Below, piece by piece: positions 1 to 10,849 of a stretch of DNA of 64,000 nt. Source of the stretch: Mesorhabditis belari (taxonomy: Eukaryota; Nematoda; Chromadorea; Rhabditida; Rhabditidae); the NCBI GenBank assembly GCA_958450365.1, contig CAUEEP010000905.1, forward strand, positions 1,058,380-1,122,379, written 5' to 3'. The notes under the pieces were generated by a model that saw only the letters and a program-made list of their open reading frames with translations, had not been told where the DNA came from and ran no database searches. How positions within the stretch are numbered: the first letter of the stretch is position 1; every line of letters begins with the position of its first letter. The position numbers and the translations under genes are program-made.

Positions 1-1730
1 AAGAAAATTCGAAATAAAGAAGCTGCACAGAAGTATCGGAACAAGCTCAAGTCAAAGTGAGGCTTAAAAAAGCAATTATTAAATAGATATTCAATTAAAC
101 TCTGTTAAATTCAGTTAAACTCAGTTAAATTCAGTTAAATTCAGTTAAATTCAGTTAAATTCAGTCAAACTCAGTTAAATTCAGTCAAACTCAGTTAAAT
201 TCAATTAAAATTCAATTAAATCCAATTAAATCCAGTTAAATCCAGTTAAATTCAATTAAATTCAGTTAAATTCAGTTTAATCCAATTAAATTCAATTAAA
301 TTCAATTAAATTCAATTAAATTCATCTAAATCCATCTAAATTCATCTAAATGCTAATTTAAGCCTAATTTAAGATATAACAATATGTTGGAAGAGGAGAA
401 AAAGCTGGAAAATGAGCACGAAAAGCTGAAGAAAGTCGTTGACAAGCTTGATGCTGAGGTAAGGAAACTGAAAAATCAACAATTTCCACACACTCTGTAA
501 TCTGTTGTTTAAGTTGGAACCAACAATTTCCACACAATAATCTGTTGTTTAAGTTGAAAATTTGCAAACGCATACTTTCTGGTGCAGTCTTTTGACCAAA
601 TTAGGTCCAGTTTTTCGGTAGAAAGATTCAAATAGCATTTAAGAGTTCGATTATGATATAAATTAAGGATTTAAACGATAAAGAAGTCGATTTAAACGAT
701 AAAGGATTCGATTTAAAAGATTTAAAGAAGAAAAAGAGATATACAGTACTGGACAATGAAATATGATATTTGAAAAATGATCGTCACTTTCGCGCGTCTG
801 TAATTCCCTTGTCTTTGAGTTTAAACTATTAGTAATAATACTTTATTCAAACGATAAAGTGAAAGAAATGATAGAGAAATGCACAGTGATACTTAATCAT
901 ACAATACATACTGAAATCAATAAGCCAATTACTTACGGCAAAGAGCCACTAGATCTAAAGCATCGATACGTTTCTTGAATATGAAAAGCGACTGAATTTC
1001 TCGTAATGTCGTTTGGGAGCAAGTTCCATAATCTAGCGGCTCTAACGGGAAATGAATTTGATAAAGAGGCATTGGAAGCAAAGGGAATTTGCAAAATGAG
1101 CCGCTTCTGGGCCCTGACCGCGGTTTAAATTTGAAAAAGTCTATAAACAAAGGGCTAATCTGTTTACAACGGAGGATTTTGAAAGTTTTGACTAAATCAA
1201 TGAATTAGTGTTATACATTTTCTGAAAGCTCTTTTCAACGGCTACACAATGGTAATATTAATATTTAGAAATACGGTAAACACAAGGGAGTTACAGACGC
1301 GCGAAAGTGACGATCGTTTTTCAAATATCATATTTCATTGTCCAGTAGTGTAGATAGATAAAATGGAAAGTCAATTAGATCTTTTAGTCAATTAGATCTT
1401 CAGAAATCTTGAGGAATCTTGAGAAACCTTTGGGAATCTTCAGAAATCTTGAGCAAATCTTGAGAAATCTTAAGAAAATCTTTAGAAATCTTGAGCAAAA
1501 CTTGAGAAATCTTTAGAAATCTTAAGAAAATCTTTAGAGATCTTGAGAAATCTTAAGAAAATCTTTGGAAAGATTAGATTAGAATTGAGCCTGGAGGTTG
1601 AACCTGGAGATTAGGAGATCTTTCCTTTATAAAATCTAATTCTAACCTTTCCCATTTCCAGGTTCAATTCTATCGCCAACAGCTTCTTGAAAATGCCGCT
1701 TTTTGGCGTAAAACAAATGGAATTTTATGA
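1..1730 (+). CDS. bZIP transcription factor, C-terminal exons (ATF4/ATF5-like), 5' end outside window
   Basis: Three exons join in frame: 1-56, 374-458 and 1662-1730. Donors are GTGAGG and GTAAGG; acceptors are TTTAAG and TTTCCAG. The first exon encodes a basic region with the bZIP signature N-x2-AA-x4-R (RNKEAAQKYRNK). The second encodes an amphipathic zipper with repeated LE/LK heptads, and the third ends FWRKTNGIL before TGA at 1728. bZIP proteins dimerise through the zipper and bind DNA through the basic helix in the nucleus; the basic region most resembles the ATF4/ATF5 class, which is an inference. A polyadenylation signal AATAAA lies at 1853. Intron 1 holds a 10-bp minisatellite and intron 2 holds a TIR-bounded element. 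The activation domain and start codon are left of the window. Confidence 0.85.
91..350. repeat. 10-bp minisatellite (TTAAATTCAG) in bZIP intron 1
   Basis: About 25 degenerate copies of TTAAATTCAG / TTAAACTCAG follow head to tail and fill nearly all of the first bZIP intron. There are no open frames of note. Confidence 0.9.
748..1347. mobile_element. TIR-bounded DNA element (~600 bp) in bZIP intron 2
   Basis: The segment 747-812 is repeated as reverse complement at 1282-1347 with only two mismatches over 66 bp, beginning CTGGACAATGAAATATGA and containing a CGCGCGTCTGTAA block. A TA dinucleotide flanks both ends (TA|CTGG...CCAG|TA), as expected for Tc1/mariner-type target duplication. The interior has no transposase; it carries a piece of reverse transcriptase on the minus strand. 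It is best described as a non-autonomous element; whether it mobilised the RT fragment or a LINE landed in it cannot be told from one copy. Confidence 0.75.
933..1123 (-). pseudogene. Non-LTR retrotransposon reverse transcriptase, C-terminal remnant
   Basis: On the minus strand, 1123 down to the TAA at 935-933 reads about 62 codons. They contain SFPVRAARLWNLLPNDIT, the R-x(3-4)-LWN-LP segment typical of the C-terminal end of nematode and insect non-LTR (LINE) ORF2 proteins. The frame is closed just upstream (TAA before 1123), so only the tail survives. It lies inside the TIR-bounded element at 748-1347. Confidence 0.65.
1376..1570. repeat. Short tandem repeat (GAAATCTT-type) in bZIP intron 2
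   Basis: Irregular copies of AGAAATCTTGAG / AGAAATCTTAAG repeat between the TIR element and the last bZIP exon. Confidence 0.85.
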
Positions 1731-2193
1731 TGATTTTGATTTCAATTTTTTCTTTCTTTAATTTTTGTAAATTTTGTCATTCATTTCATTTTGATTTACT
1801 CTTTTTTTTTGATAAAGATTTATGATTTACGATTTAATTACAATTTAATGGCAATAAAGATTCGAAAAGAATAGATAACAGGTGTTAACTGTTCGAAAAG
1901 AACATTTAACAGTTTAAATAACATTTAACAGCTCAAATAACATTTATAATACCTTCTATTTATAATACTTTACTACAGGGTGCCCAATAATGACGGCAAC
2001 AAAGAAATTCGCTTGTTTAAAGCAGTGTTAAATTAATTATAGTGTTAGATTAATTAAAAAAACGATAACAATTTATTCTTTAGTAACTTTTTAACAAAAC
2101 AAATAACTTTTTCTCAACACACATTTCCTTTCGCGGCAATAAAGGCCTAAAGGCGCTTTGGGAAGGCATCAATGGTGGCAGAGATGTATGGAA

Positions 2194-2339
2194 CATCCAG
2201 CTCAGCTCAGCTCATCCAGCTCAGCTCAGCTCATCCAGCTCAGCTCAGCTCATCCAGCTCAGCTCAGCTCATCCAGCTCAGCTCAGCTCATCCAGCTCAG
2301 CTCAGCTCATCCAGCTCAGCTCAGCTCATCCAGCTCAGC
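2194..2339. repeat. 19-bp minisatellite (CATCCAGCTCAGCTCAGCT)
   Basis: Seven to eight near-perfect copies run head to tail inside the dead Tc1-like element. The open frames across it are low-complexity Ser/Gln/Leu artefacts. Confidence 0.95.
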
Positions 2340-2354
2340 AATGCAATGATTTCT

Positions 2355-2776
2355 TCAAAGAATCGACTGTGGAATGGCCTTTTTTTTGCAAGCTTTTGAC
2401 TCCAAAATAGACCAAACACTGTAAGCCAAAGAATTCAATTCTGCACTTGATGGAAGCCATTGGTTGAAAGTGATGAAATCGGGGAAATTCTGCTGACACC
2501 AACCCTGAACAACTTGAGCTTTGTGAGCTTTTTTTCCCACAGTTGAAAGAAACTGACCTTTTGAGTACTTATAAGCTTTCATTTTCGAATGCTTCTTAGC
2601 AATTGTGCCCATCGATCCCTTTTGAAATCCCCATCGAATTTGCTATTTTTCATTTTTCGCTGGAACGTCGTCGCTTTTCGCTGCTTGTTGTTATGTCGCG
2701 TTCGTTCGCGGATCCTCTTGATGTTGACTTTTGTAATCACCGCTGTGTTCACTTTGTGGTCACTCGATGTGGTCAC
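2355..2776 (-). pseudogene. Tc1-like transposase remnant
   Basis: The frame 2612-2355 contains AHKAQVVQGWCQQNFPDF followed by QWLPSSAELNSLAYSVWSIL. These match the family pattern in which the last catalytic acid sits in a W-P-x-S-x-D-L-N-P-x-D-Y-x-x-W segment. Here the sites read AEL and LAY, so the catalytic acid is lost. The upstream frame 2776-2579 has an Arg/Lys-rich segment (IRERTRHNNKQRKATT) that fits the region before the catalytic core. The two frames do not join without an indel or deletion. Confidence 0.75.
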
Positions 2777-3464
2777 TTTGTGGTCACTCGAATGTGGTCA
2801 CTTTGTCGCCATTCCTAAAATATTCCAAAAAAAACTATAAAATTATATTGGAAAACATCATAACTAATAGAAAACATTAAAAAAAGCACATATAATTAAC
2901 CTAAAAACTAGACTAAATAGCTGATTAATACAGTTGGTACGGCTGATCGATGCTGATTTCTTCATTTTGAAGTCATAGAGAAGACACGCCCGCAACACGA
3001 GTTGATTTTTAGACCGGTTTTTGATCCGTCATCTTGGACCCAAGATTATGCAATATTTAATGATAGCAATAGTTGTGAAAATAATTAAAATGAATAAGCA
3101 ATAATAATACAATATAATACAATTTAAACCGGACCATCACACTTTCAAATAAAAACAATTTTGGTCCTCGGAAGTAGTCCGCGGTTTCTTTTGCAAGTAC
3201 CTAATACCTTTTTTAAAGCCAGTTAATTTCTTCTACAATTATAGAAGTTTTATAAATCTAGATTTTTAAACCGTAATTATTGGGCACCCTGTATTACTGT
3301 CTTTTTACTGTCTTTTTTTAATGTCTTTTTAATATAATATCTTTTATTAGATGTCATTTTCGTCTTTTGTTATGCAAGAATGATTGATGAGTGAAGGAAA
3401 AGTGGCTAGAAGTGTCTAGAAGTTAGGCTCGCAGATTCTGTAATACTGTAATAGTACCTCCCAT

Positions 3465-4180
3465 AATGAGGGTGCGGAGCGTTGCGTAGTCTAGCTTTGA
3501 ACGCGTTTTTCTCGACACTAGTTTATGCTACAATGCTCGTTTAGATATCAAAAAATAGCTGAAATTCAGGGCTATTTTTTCATATTAAAATGCGCATTGT
3601 AGCATAAAGCAGGGCGGAGAACGGGATGTTTAAAGTTAGACTACGCAACAATCTCGAAAAAACGCGCTTTTCTCGACACTGGTTTATGCTACAATGCTCG
3701 TTTAGATATCAAAAAATAGCCCTGAATTTCAGCTATTTTTTGATACCAAAGACACATTTTTTGAAAGTACGGGCGCTTTGAAAAAATGAAATCCCCATAA
3801 CATAGTACCCCATCCCCATAATGAGGGTGCGGAGCGTTGCGTAGTCTAGCTTTGAACGTGTTTTCCTCGACATTGGTTTATGCTACAATGCTCGTTTAGA
3901 TATCAAAAAATAGCTGAAATTCAGAGCTATTTTTTCATACCAAAGCGCGCATTGTAGCATAAAGCAGCGCCGAGAACGGGATGTTTAAAGTTCCCGAAAA
4001 TCCCGAAAAAACGCGCTTTTCTCGACACTGGTTTATGCTACAATGCTCGTTTAGATATCAAAAAATAGCCCTGAATTTCAGCTATTTTTTGATACCAAAG
4101 ACACATTTTTTGAAAGTACGGGCGCTTTGAAAAAATGAAATACTAAAAAACTTTTGCCACTACGCGACTGTACGGGGGCG
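3465..4180. repeat. Two tandem copies of a palindromic (MITE-like) repeat
   Basis: The block ATAATGAGGGTGCGGAGCG at 3463 recurs at 3816. Each copy contains imperfect inverted repeats: GCGTAGTCTAGCTTTGAACG against GTTAGACTACGC, and TTTATGCTACAATG against GCATTGTAGCATAAA around a core with GATATCAAAAAATAGC. Related pieces recur at 33430-33650 and 33735-33760. No coding potential. Confidence 0.8.
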
Positions 4181-4570
4181 GTGGGGTACTATTACAGTAT
4201 TTACGGTAGGATTTCAGTCTTTTCATTCAAATACAATGAGATTATAAGCATAAATCTTTACTTTTACTGGAATCTATCAATAAATTCTTTCACTTTACCT
4301 GGCTTTACAATGCGACAATACTTTTCGGGGCACTCTTTAGAGTAAGACCACTTTACTGTACTTTACTTACTAATGAATAGCTTTACGATTTACGATTTAC
4401 CGCTAAATGGCAACAACGATTCGAAAAGAATAGATAACAGCTCAAATAACATTTATAATACCTTCTATTACTGTACTATTACTGCTTTAGTGGACATGTG
4501 AAAGAGATGATCGATCGATCCATACTTTTAAAGGTATTTATTGAACCAGAAGGCAACGGGTATTTCTTGA

Positions 4571-5004
4571 GCATCCCCGCTGCTGTCAAATAGTCAGAGG
4601 GATCGTAATTTCCCCCGCTACGTCTCCTCTGTGTCACGGTGGAAGCTGGGGATCATTCGGGAGCCGGAAGTAGCGCCTTACCATGGTGTATCCTTTCAAT
4701 CGACGCAAGCGCCAAAGGCACCATGGGATTTACCGAGTCTTTTTCTCACTCAGGCGCACGGAGGACATCCTTAACAAAAAGATTTCTGCTTTTTAACACC
4801 CCCAAAAACGTTGTATGCCAGAAAGCGGACGAGAACGAGCTGAGAACACACAGGTCAAAATGTTCAACTGTTTTTGAGGACTCAGAAATTTGATTTTCAT
4901 CCCCGCTGCTGTCAAATAGTCAGAGGGAGAGTCATTTCCCCCGCTACGTCTCCTCTGTGTCACGGTGGAAGCTGGGGATCATTCGGGAGCCGGAAGTAGC
5001 GCCA
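4571..5004. repeat. Pair of ~105-bp direct repeats with unique spacer
   Basis: The segment at 4571-4675 starts CATCCCCGCTGCTGTCAAAT and ends CCGGAAGTAGCGCC. It is repeated nearly identically at 4899-5004, with a four-base difference after AGTCAGAGGG. The 220-bp spacer is different sequence with a moderately GC-rich open frame to 4893. The layout could be two terminal direct repeats around a short insert, or a simple duplication. Confidence 0.75.
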
Positions 5005-5344
5005 TTCTTTGTTTAAAATACAAATCTGCAATGCTAGATAAAGTCCATTCAAGGAGTAGTTGATAGATTTATTTTAGAAAGCCTTTTATCAAGGAAATTA
5101 AGCTTTTAACAATTAAGCTTTTATATCAGGTATCTTCAAGTTTTGATCCTTTTTTTGATCCTTTCTCGTTGACTCGATACTTGTGTTCAATTTGATTTCA
5201 CTTCACCTTTCGACCCTCTTTTCGCTTTCGAAGACAAATAATTGCAGTTAGAATAAAATGATTCTCAAATGCTGATAAATTGGCGCATCCAATAAGTTGG
5301 CCAATCAGTTAAAAAGAAAAAAAATTGTAAAACCATGAAAGTTC

Positions 5345-5790
5345 TCTGGAGAATAAGTCGACGACATTTTCGCTGAAGAGCTGAATAAAAAAATCGACAA
5401 CAATACCCAACCGATTGTCATGAAGGGATTGAGAAGAGAGCTCTCACCAACATCTGAACATTGAAGTTACCGCATTTCCTCTAATAGTAGTGCACCCCAG
5501 CGAGCCGAGTTGGTCACTATTTTACTATTTTAAGTGTGTTTCTTTTGAATTTCACAGAATGCCCTTGTTACTGTGACTCGTGCCTAGAATTGAACATCGG
5601 AATCACCGAAATCTTACAATAAACCTTGAATCTGCTGTAGATCTGTCATCTTGCAAATACCATATTTTCTCTAATAGTCGTGCACCCAGCCGAGCCGAGT
5701 TGACGACTATTTTACGGCTTCCAAACTTTTCACAGAAGCTCAACACTCAAATCCCCCACAAGATCTCAGATGTCGACTAGCGCTCATTCA
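5345..5790. repeat. Dispersed fold-back repeat, copy 1 (CTCTAATAGTAGTGCACCC family)
   Basis: This block contains the module TACCGCATTTCCTCTAATAG and a G-C rich CAGCCGAGCCGAGTTG module, twice. It recurs in inverted orientation at 9560-9975 and again at 15030-15285, with shared text such as AAGCTCAACACTCAAATCCC. Shorter pieces lie at 6090-6200, 15440 and 30141-30365. Terminal modules of this kind bounding palindromes point to a MITE family. Confidence 0.75.
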
Positions 5791-5890
5791 AGCGCTTGTT
5801 AAATGAGTTGTATAAGTGCAATCGGGATGTTTTTGGTAAATAAAAACATCGATACATACAACTCATTTAACAAGCGCTTGAAGGGCTGTC
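5785..5890. repeat. Hairpin: 26-nt arms around a short loop
   Basis: CAAGCGCTTGTTAAATGAGTT (from 5790) pairs with AACTCATTTAACAAGCGCTTG (ending 5880). The GATGTTTTTGGTAAATAAAAACATC core forms a second internal stem. Confidence 0.8.
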
Positions 5891-6349
5891 CATCTGAGAT
5901 CTTGTGGGGTTTGGGTTGGGTGAAAGTTTGGGTAATAGTGTTGTCGAGGATTAGGGCTACAATTCTCTACATAACATTTGCCACTTTTGAAATAAATTAG
6001 AAATTTCCTAGGTACTCTTTCAAAAAGTTGTCGCTATACTTTGCGGTCACCCTGTAGATTGATACTTGTATGCAATAAACATGATTTAAATACCATATTC
6101 TCTCTAATAGTAGTGGACCCGGGCGAGCCAAGTTGATGACTATTTTACGGTTTCGAAGCTTTTGCAGAAGCTCAACACTCAAATCCCCCAAAAGATCTCA
6201 TCGTCAGCTACATATTCCTTTCATCGGATAAACCAACGATGGTGATGGTGAGAATGAAAGAGAATAGGAGTTGAAAAGATGGAAAGGAATGATCGGGTAT
6301 TTGAGAGTGTAGCGGAGATAGGCACCGTCAAAGGCGAACACCATGTAAC

Positions 6350-6480
6350 GATTGAAACAACGAGACAACGACGACGAGACAACGACAACGAGACAACGAC
6401 AACGAGACAACGACAACAGACAACGACAACGAGACAACGACAACGAGACAACGACAACGAGACAACGAGACAACGAGAAT
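6350..6480. repeat. Minisatellite (ACAACGACAACGAG)
   Basis: About ten irregular copies of ACAACGACAACGAG. The long frames on both strands here are products of the repeat, not genes. Confidence 0.95.
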
Positions 6481-7009
6481 TTGACAAATCAAAGGTCGTA
6501 ATACCATGTTTCCCTCTTTTTTCTAATCTTAACTTGTTTGTTTAATTCTCAAATTCTCAATTCCATTCTCATCACCATATTATTCTCAATTAACAAATGT
6601 TTCTTAATAAAAGTCTTTTCCAAATGTCCAAATTCAACAATTACGCATTTTCTATGGATTTTGAATTAAAATAAAGTTCAGGGTACACTTTTCGAATTAA
6701 AGTTGAATTGGAATTGGAATTGAAATTGGAATTGAATTGTAATTGGTCAGGCGAAAGGTCTGTGTTTTGTCTTTGAACTTTGTAATTTGCAAAATGAAAC
6801 TTTAGTCATTTTGTACTATGTGAACCAAAAAAAAAGATCTTTCAAGAAAATGAATCTTTTTTCTCCAAAAAAAGTCGATGCAAAGTTTTAGCACTGAAAA
6901 TTTACAAAGCAACACAGGTAAACAAATGCTCGCTACAGTATTTAGTCACAAATGTTATAGAAACAAATGCTCAACGTCTACATTAACAAATCTAACAGTT
7001 CGACACGTT

Positions 7010-7420
7010 TACAATAAGAAATCTAGCAGTTCTACAATTCTAAAGGAAGAAATCTAATTTTCTACAATTCCAAAGGAAGAAATCTAGCAGTTCTACAATT
7101 CTACAGGAGGAAATCTAGCAGTTCTACAATTCTACAATAAGAAATCTAATACTTCTACAATTCTACAGCAAGAAATCTAACAGTTCTACAATTCTAAAGG
7201 AAGAGATCTAGCAGTTCTACAATTCTACAGGAGGAAATCTAACAGTTCTACAATTCTAAAGGAAGAAATCTAACAGTTCTACAATTCTAAAGAAAGAAAT
7301 CTAGCAGTTCTACAACTGAAGGAAGAAATCTAGCAATTTTACACTTTTACAGTAAGAAATCTAGCAGTTCTACAATTCTAAAGGAAGAAATCTAATACTT
7401 CCACAATTCTACAGTAACAA
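7010..7420. repeat. ~28-30-bp minisatellite (TCTAGCAGTTCTACAATTCT)
   Basis: About 13 copies of a unit reading AAATCTAGCAGTTCTACAAT TCTAAAGGAAG, with TCTAAC, TCTAAT and AGGAGG variants. Confidence 0.95.
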
Positions 7421-7635
7421 ATGTACGCTACAACATCGCTATCCGGGTCCCTAACTTGCTAAAAGACAAGGAAAAGAAGAGATCTCTATTACCCTAAAGC
7501 ACGAGCACCACGCAGTTCTCCAAAGCATGACATCTTTTGAAACTTACCGTAATCCTTTAGTCTTTTTCGTTTGCTTCTAAAGACATCAAAGCCTGTGAAC
7601 CAAGCCTCTAAAACAAGCCAAATCTTTTTACAAAT

Positions 7636-8640
7636 CTTTTTTACTGGCCTTGCTTTGTCTCTCTTGATTCAGATAGATTTCCTTTCAGCCTTTCAGCTTT
7701 CAGCCTTTACAAAAGATCTAAGAAATGTAAAAAGTCGATAGGTTACGGTGGTTTTTCAATAGCTTACGGTGCTTAGTCGATAGCCTAGTCGATAGTTTAC
7801 GGTGGTTGACACCTTTTCGAAACCAGAAAGCAGAAAACAGAAAGCAATCAACTTTTCGATCCCTCAACCATTCCCATTTCATCAGAACTTCACAAGAACT
7901 TCACAAATTCGACAAATCATTCTAATGGAGCTTTGTGAAAAAAAACATGAGATTGTTGTTTTTTTTAAAATTCCTACAAATCCTGAAAATCGATGAACTA
8001 TAGAAGAACAAAATCCTGCAATTGAAAGCCTCTAGAATCCGAATTCGGCTTTAAATTTTGACCAACAAACTTCATATAGTTTATTTTCATATTTTATATT
8101 ATTTTATATGTTAACTTCACACAATACTTCAAACAATAAGACGCATAAGCTCTGCACATTTTTCTCCGTTGAAAAGGTGATTATCGGCCGTGAAATCTAC
8201 GCAAAATTAAATCGTATTCGACTCGTGCTATCTTTTTACTGGCCTTGCTTTGTCTCTCTTGATTTAGATCGATTTCCTTTCAGCCTTTCAGCTTTCAGCC
8301 TTTACAAAAGATCTAAGAAATGTAAAAAGTCGATAGGTTACGGTGCTTAGTCGATAGCCTAGTCGATAGCCTAGTCGATAGCCTAGTCGATAGCCTAGTC
8401 GATAGCTTAGTCGATAGCCTAGTCGATAGCCTAGTCGATAGCTTAGTCGATAGCCTAGTCGATAGCTTAGTCGATAGGTTACGGTAGTTTTTCAATAGCT
8501 TACGGTGCTTAGTCGATAGCCTAGTCGATAGCGTACGGTGGTTGACACCTTTTAGAAAACAGAAAGCAGAAAGCCTAAGCCTAAGCAGAAAGCAGAAAAC
8601 AGAAAGCAATCAACTTTTCGATCCCTCAACGATTCCCATT
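7636..8640. repeat. Direct duplication with internal 12-bp array
   Basis: A segment beginning TTACTGGCCTTGCTTTGTCT (7644) through the AAAGCAATCAACTTTTCGAT end (about 7860) is repeated at 8236-8625. In the second copy the TAGTCGATAGCC motif has expanded into an array of about 11 copies at 8345-8475. The stretch between, 7918-8222, is itself dispersed: its reverse complement is found at 18520-18715 and 16797-16875. Confidence 0.85.
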
Positions 8641-9019
8641 TCATTTCATTTGATTTTCTGATTTCATTTGATTTTCTGATTTCTATAGCAACACAAAGCA
8701 CTCAGTCACATGGAAGTTTTCTGTGCGCTTTTCTGACAATTGCAAATCGCACTCAACTCAACGCACTCGTCTCAAACTCAAGAAAATTCAAAAATCAAAA
8801 TATAGAGTAAAAGATTTGAAAAGCAAAAAAGCAAAAAAACAAAAAACCCCCTCAGGTACAATGTATGCAATTTTCTGTACCCAACGTCAACAATTACATT
8901 CATTTTTCTTTCATTTTACCTTCATTACTTTCAATTACATTCATTTTTCTTTCAATTTACATTCATTTCCCCAGTCTATCAACTCGATTCATTCAAATCT
9001 TTCTTTTTCTTAGAATAGA

Positions 9020-9110
9020 GAAGGAAAGAGAAAGAAAAGAAAGAAAAGAAAGAAAAGAAAGAAAGAGAAAGAAAAGAAAGAAAGAGAAAGAAAAGAAAGA
9101 AATAGAAATA
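9020..9110. repeat. GAAA-rich simple repeat
   Basis: Purine tract of AAAGAAAGAG units. The flanks 8870-9015 and 9120-9300 are low-complexity, AT-rich, and show no gene. Confidence 0.9.
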
Positions 9111-9559
9111 TTCAAAATCTACTTGTGAAATCAAAAAAAATCCAAAAATCCAAAAAATCAAAAAATCCAAAAAATAAAAAATCAAAAAAATCAAATCCCG
9201 ATTATATCCCGGAAATGCGAATTTACGAAATCAAAACTTGCCAACATTTAAATCGGATTTACAAGACAAAAAAGAGACTTTAAAAGCTTAAGAAAATTTC
9301 CTATAGTTATCAAAGGTTTAGCGGATGATGAAGCGAAAAAATAGGAGTCAAAATGGGATTCAACATGCGATCCAGAATGGGATTCAAAATGAGACTCAAA
9401 ATCACACTCGGTACATTGGCTAATAGAAATTTTGTAAAAGACGTGTTACTCATATGACCAACTGACCAAATTGATTTCATTTCTTCAGAAAGCTTAAAAG
9501 TATAGCAGTTCATTTTAGATTCGATTGAATGATGAAATTAGAAGTAAACAAACACCTAT

Positions 9560-9975
9560 CCTATTCTCTCTAATAGTAATGCATCCAGAGCCTTGCCTAA
9601 ATTCCTCGAAATCTCGAGAACCGCTTATGAGAACCTATCGCTGTGGGGACGGAAAATGTAGCTGACGATGAGATCTAGTGGGAGTTTTGAGTGTTGAGCC
9701 TCTGCAAGAGCTTCGAAACCGTAGAATCGCCACCAACTCGGCTCGGCTGGGTGCACTGCAGCTAGAGAAAATGCGGTAACTTTAATGTTCAGATGTTGGT
9801 GAGAGCTCTCTTCTCAATCCCTTCATGACAATCGGTTGGGTATTGTTGTCGATTTTGTGTTCAGCTCTTGTACATCAGATTCAAGCTTTATTGTAAGATT
9901 TAAGGTGATTCCGATGTTCAATTCTAGGCATGAGTCACCTTAACAAGGGCATTCTGTAGAATTCAAAAGAAACAC
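9560..9975. repeat. Dispersed fold-back repeat, copy 2 (inverted relative to 5345-5790)
   Basis: Reading the minus strand reproduces the order of modules seen at 5345-5790, including GAAGTTACCGCATTTTCTCTA, the AACCGATTGTCATGAAGGG segment and the AGAATGCCCTTGTTA segment. This copy lacks a few internal bases. Confidence 0.8.
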
Positions 9976-10055
9976 ACTCTAGATTCGAGAGGACAAGTTC
10001 CTACTGTCACTCTACTGTACTCCACATTACGGTGCGCTCTCTACAGTCTTCTACA

Positions 10056-10402
10056 TAGCTCCCCACTTCAGGAGCCCCTAGATTGCCCAAAATGAAGTCA
10101 ATCGTTCTCATTTTTCTACAGGTAAAGCTTCAGTATGTCTCCTATCCCCAGCCAATTATCTACTCGATTAAACCTTTCAACTTTTTTATATAACCTTTCA
10201 AAGTTGAAAGTGTCACTCGTTCGGCATGCTACTCATTTATACAACTTTAGGTTTTAAAAAAGTTGAGGGTTTTTAAAGGTTATATAAAAAGGTTGAAAGG
10301 GTGATTATAGGAGATAGGAGACATACTGAAGATTTAGCTGTAGAAAAATGAGAACGATTGACTTCATTTTGGGCAATCTAGGGGCTCCTGAAGTGGGGTC
10401 CG
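10056..10402. repeat. Fold-back element with ~100-bp arms
   Basis: The left arm (10060-10160: CCACTTCAGGAGCCCCTAGA ... GTATGTCTCCTAT) is the reverse complement of the right arm (10300-10400: ATAGGAGACATACTGAAG ... CTCCTGAAGTGG). An inner pair (AACCTTTCAACTTTTTTATA and its complement) extends the stem. No coding content. Confidence 0.9.
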
Positions 10403-10849
10403 CTCATCCTGTACAATATGGGTCTTTTGCTCGACGACCGTAACCTTAGCTCTATTTTGTTCAATCAATTACTTTTTTCTGATTGCTAATGATTGAAAAA
10501 GAGTGGGCACACTCTTTTTCAAATCATTAGTTTAACACATTCAGTGTTAAACTCGAGTGGGCACACTCTAGGCAGAAGTTCTTTTAGAATTTGATAAGGT
10601 CAAGGAGGATTTGTCTCGTAAAAGTGTCAGATATAGTCAGAAAACCTGTTTTCCGACTCTATGTGAATACCTGTATCGACTTTGCACTCGATACAGTCTT
10701 TTTTTCGTTTACTTTCAGTTTAAACACAGAATTTCGTGTTTAGTCTACTTAGAAGTAAAGAAATTTCACTTTTTTTTCAGCATATCCCTTCAAATCTTGG
10801 AGTAATTTTTATTTAAATCGTTTTTTCTATTCCTTGGCTCGTCGAAATC

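Larger units (their letters stand above)
1976..3291 (-). mobile_element. Dead Tc1/mariner-superfamily transposon
   Basis: Inverted ends CAGGGTGCCCAATAAT (1976) and its complement (ending 3291) are each flanked by TA, which fixes the borders of a 1.3-kb element. The minus strand retains pieces of a Tc1-like transposase. A 19-bp minisatellite has grown at the transposase 3' end, and a second transposon end, mariner-like (TTAGGTACTTGCAAAAG, complement at 3179-3204 followed by TA), sits just inside the right border, so the element has been hit by later insertions. Confidence 0.8.

Noticed and set aside
4639..4893. 84-codon ORF between the 105-bp direct repeats
   Set aside because: Its N-terminal part is the repeat itself and no domain or gene structure is visible.
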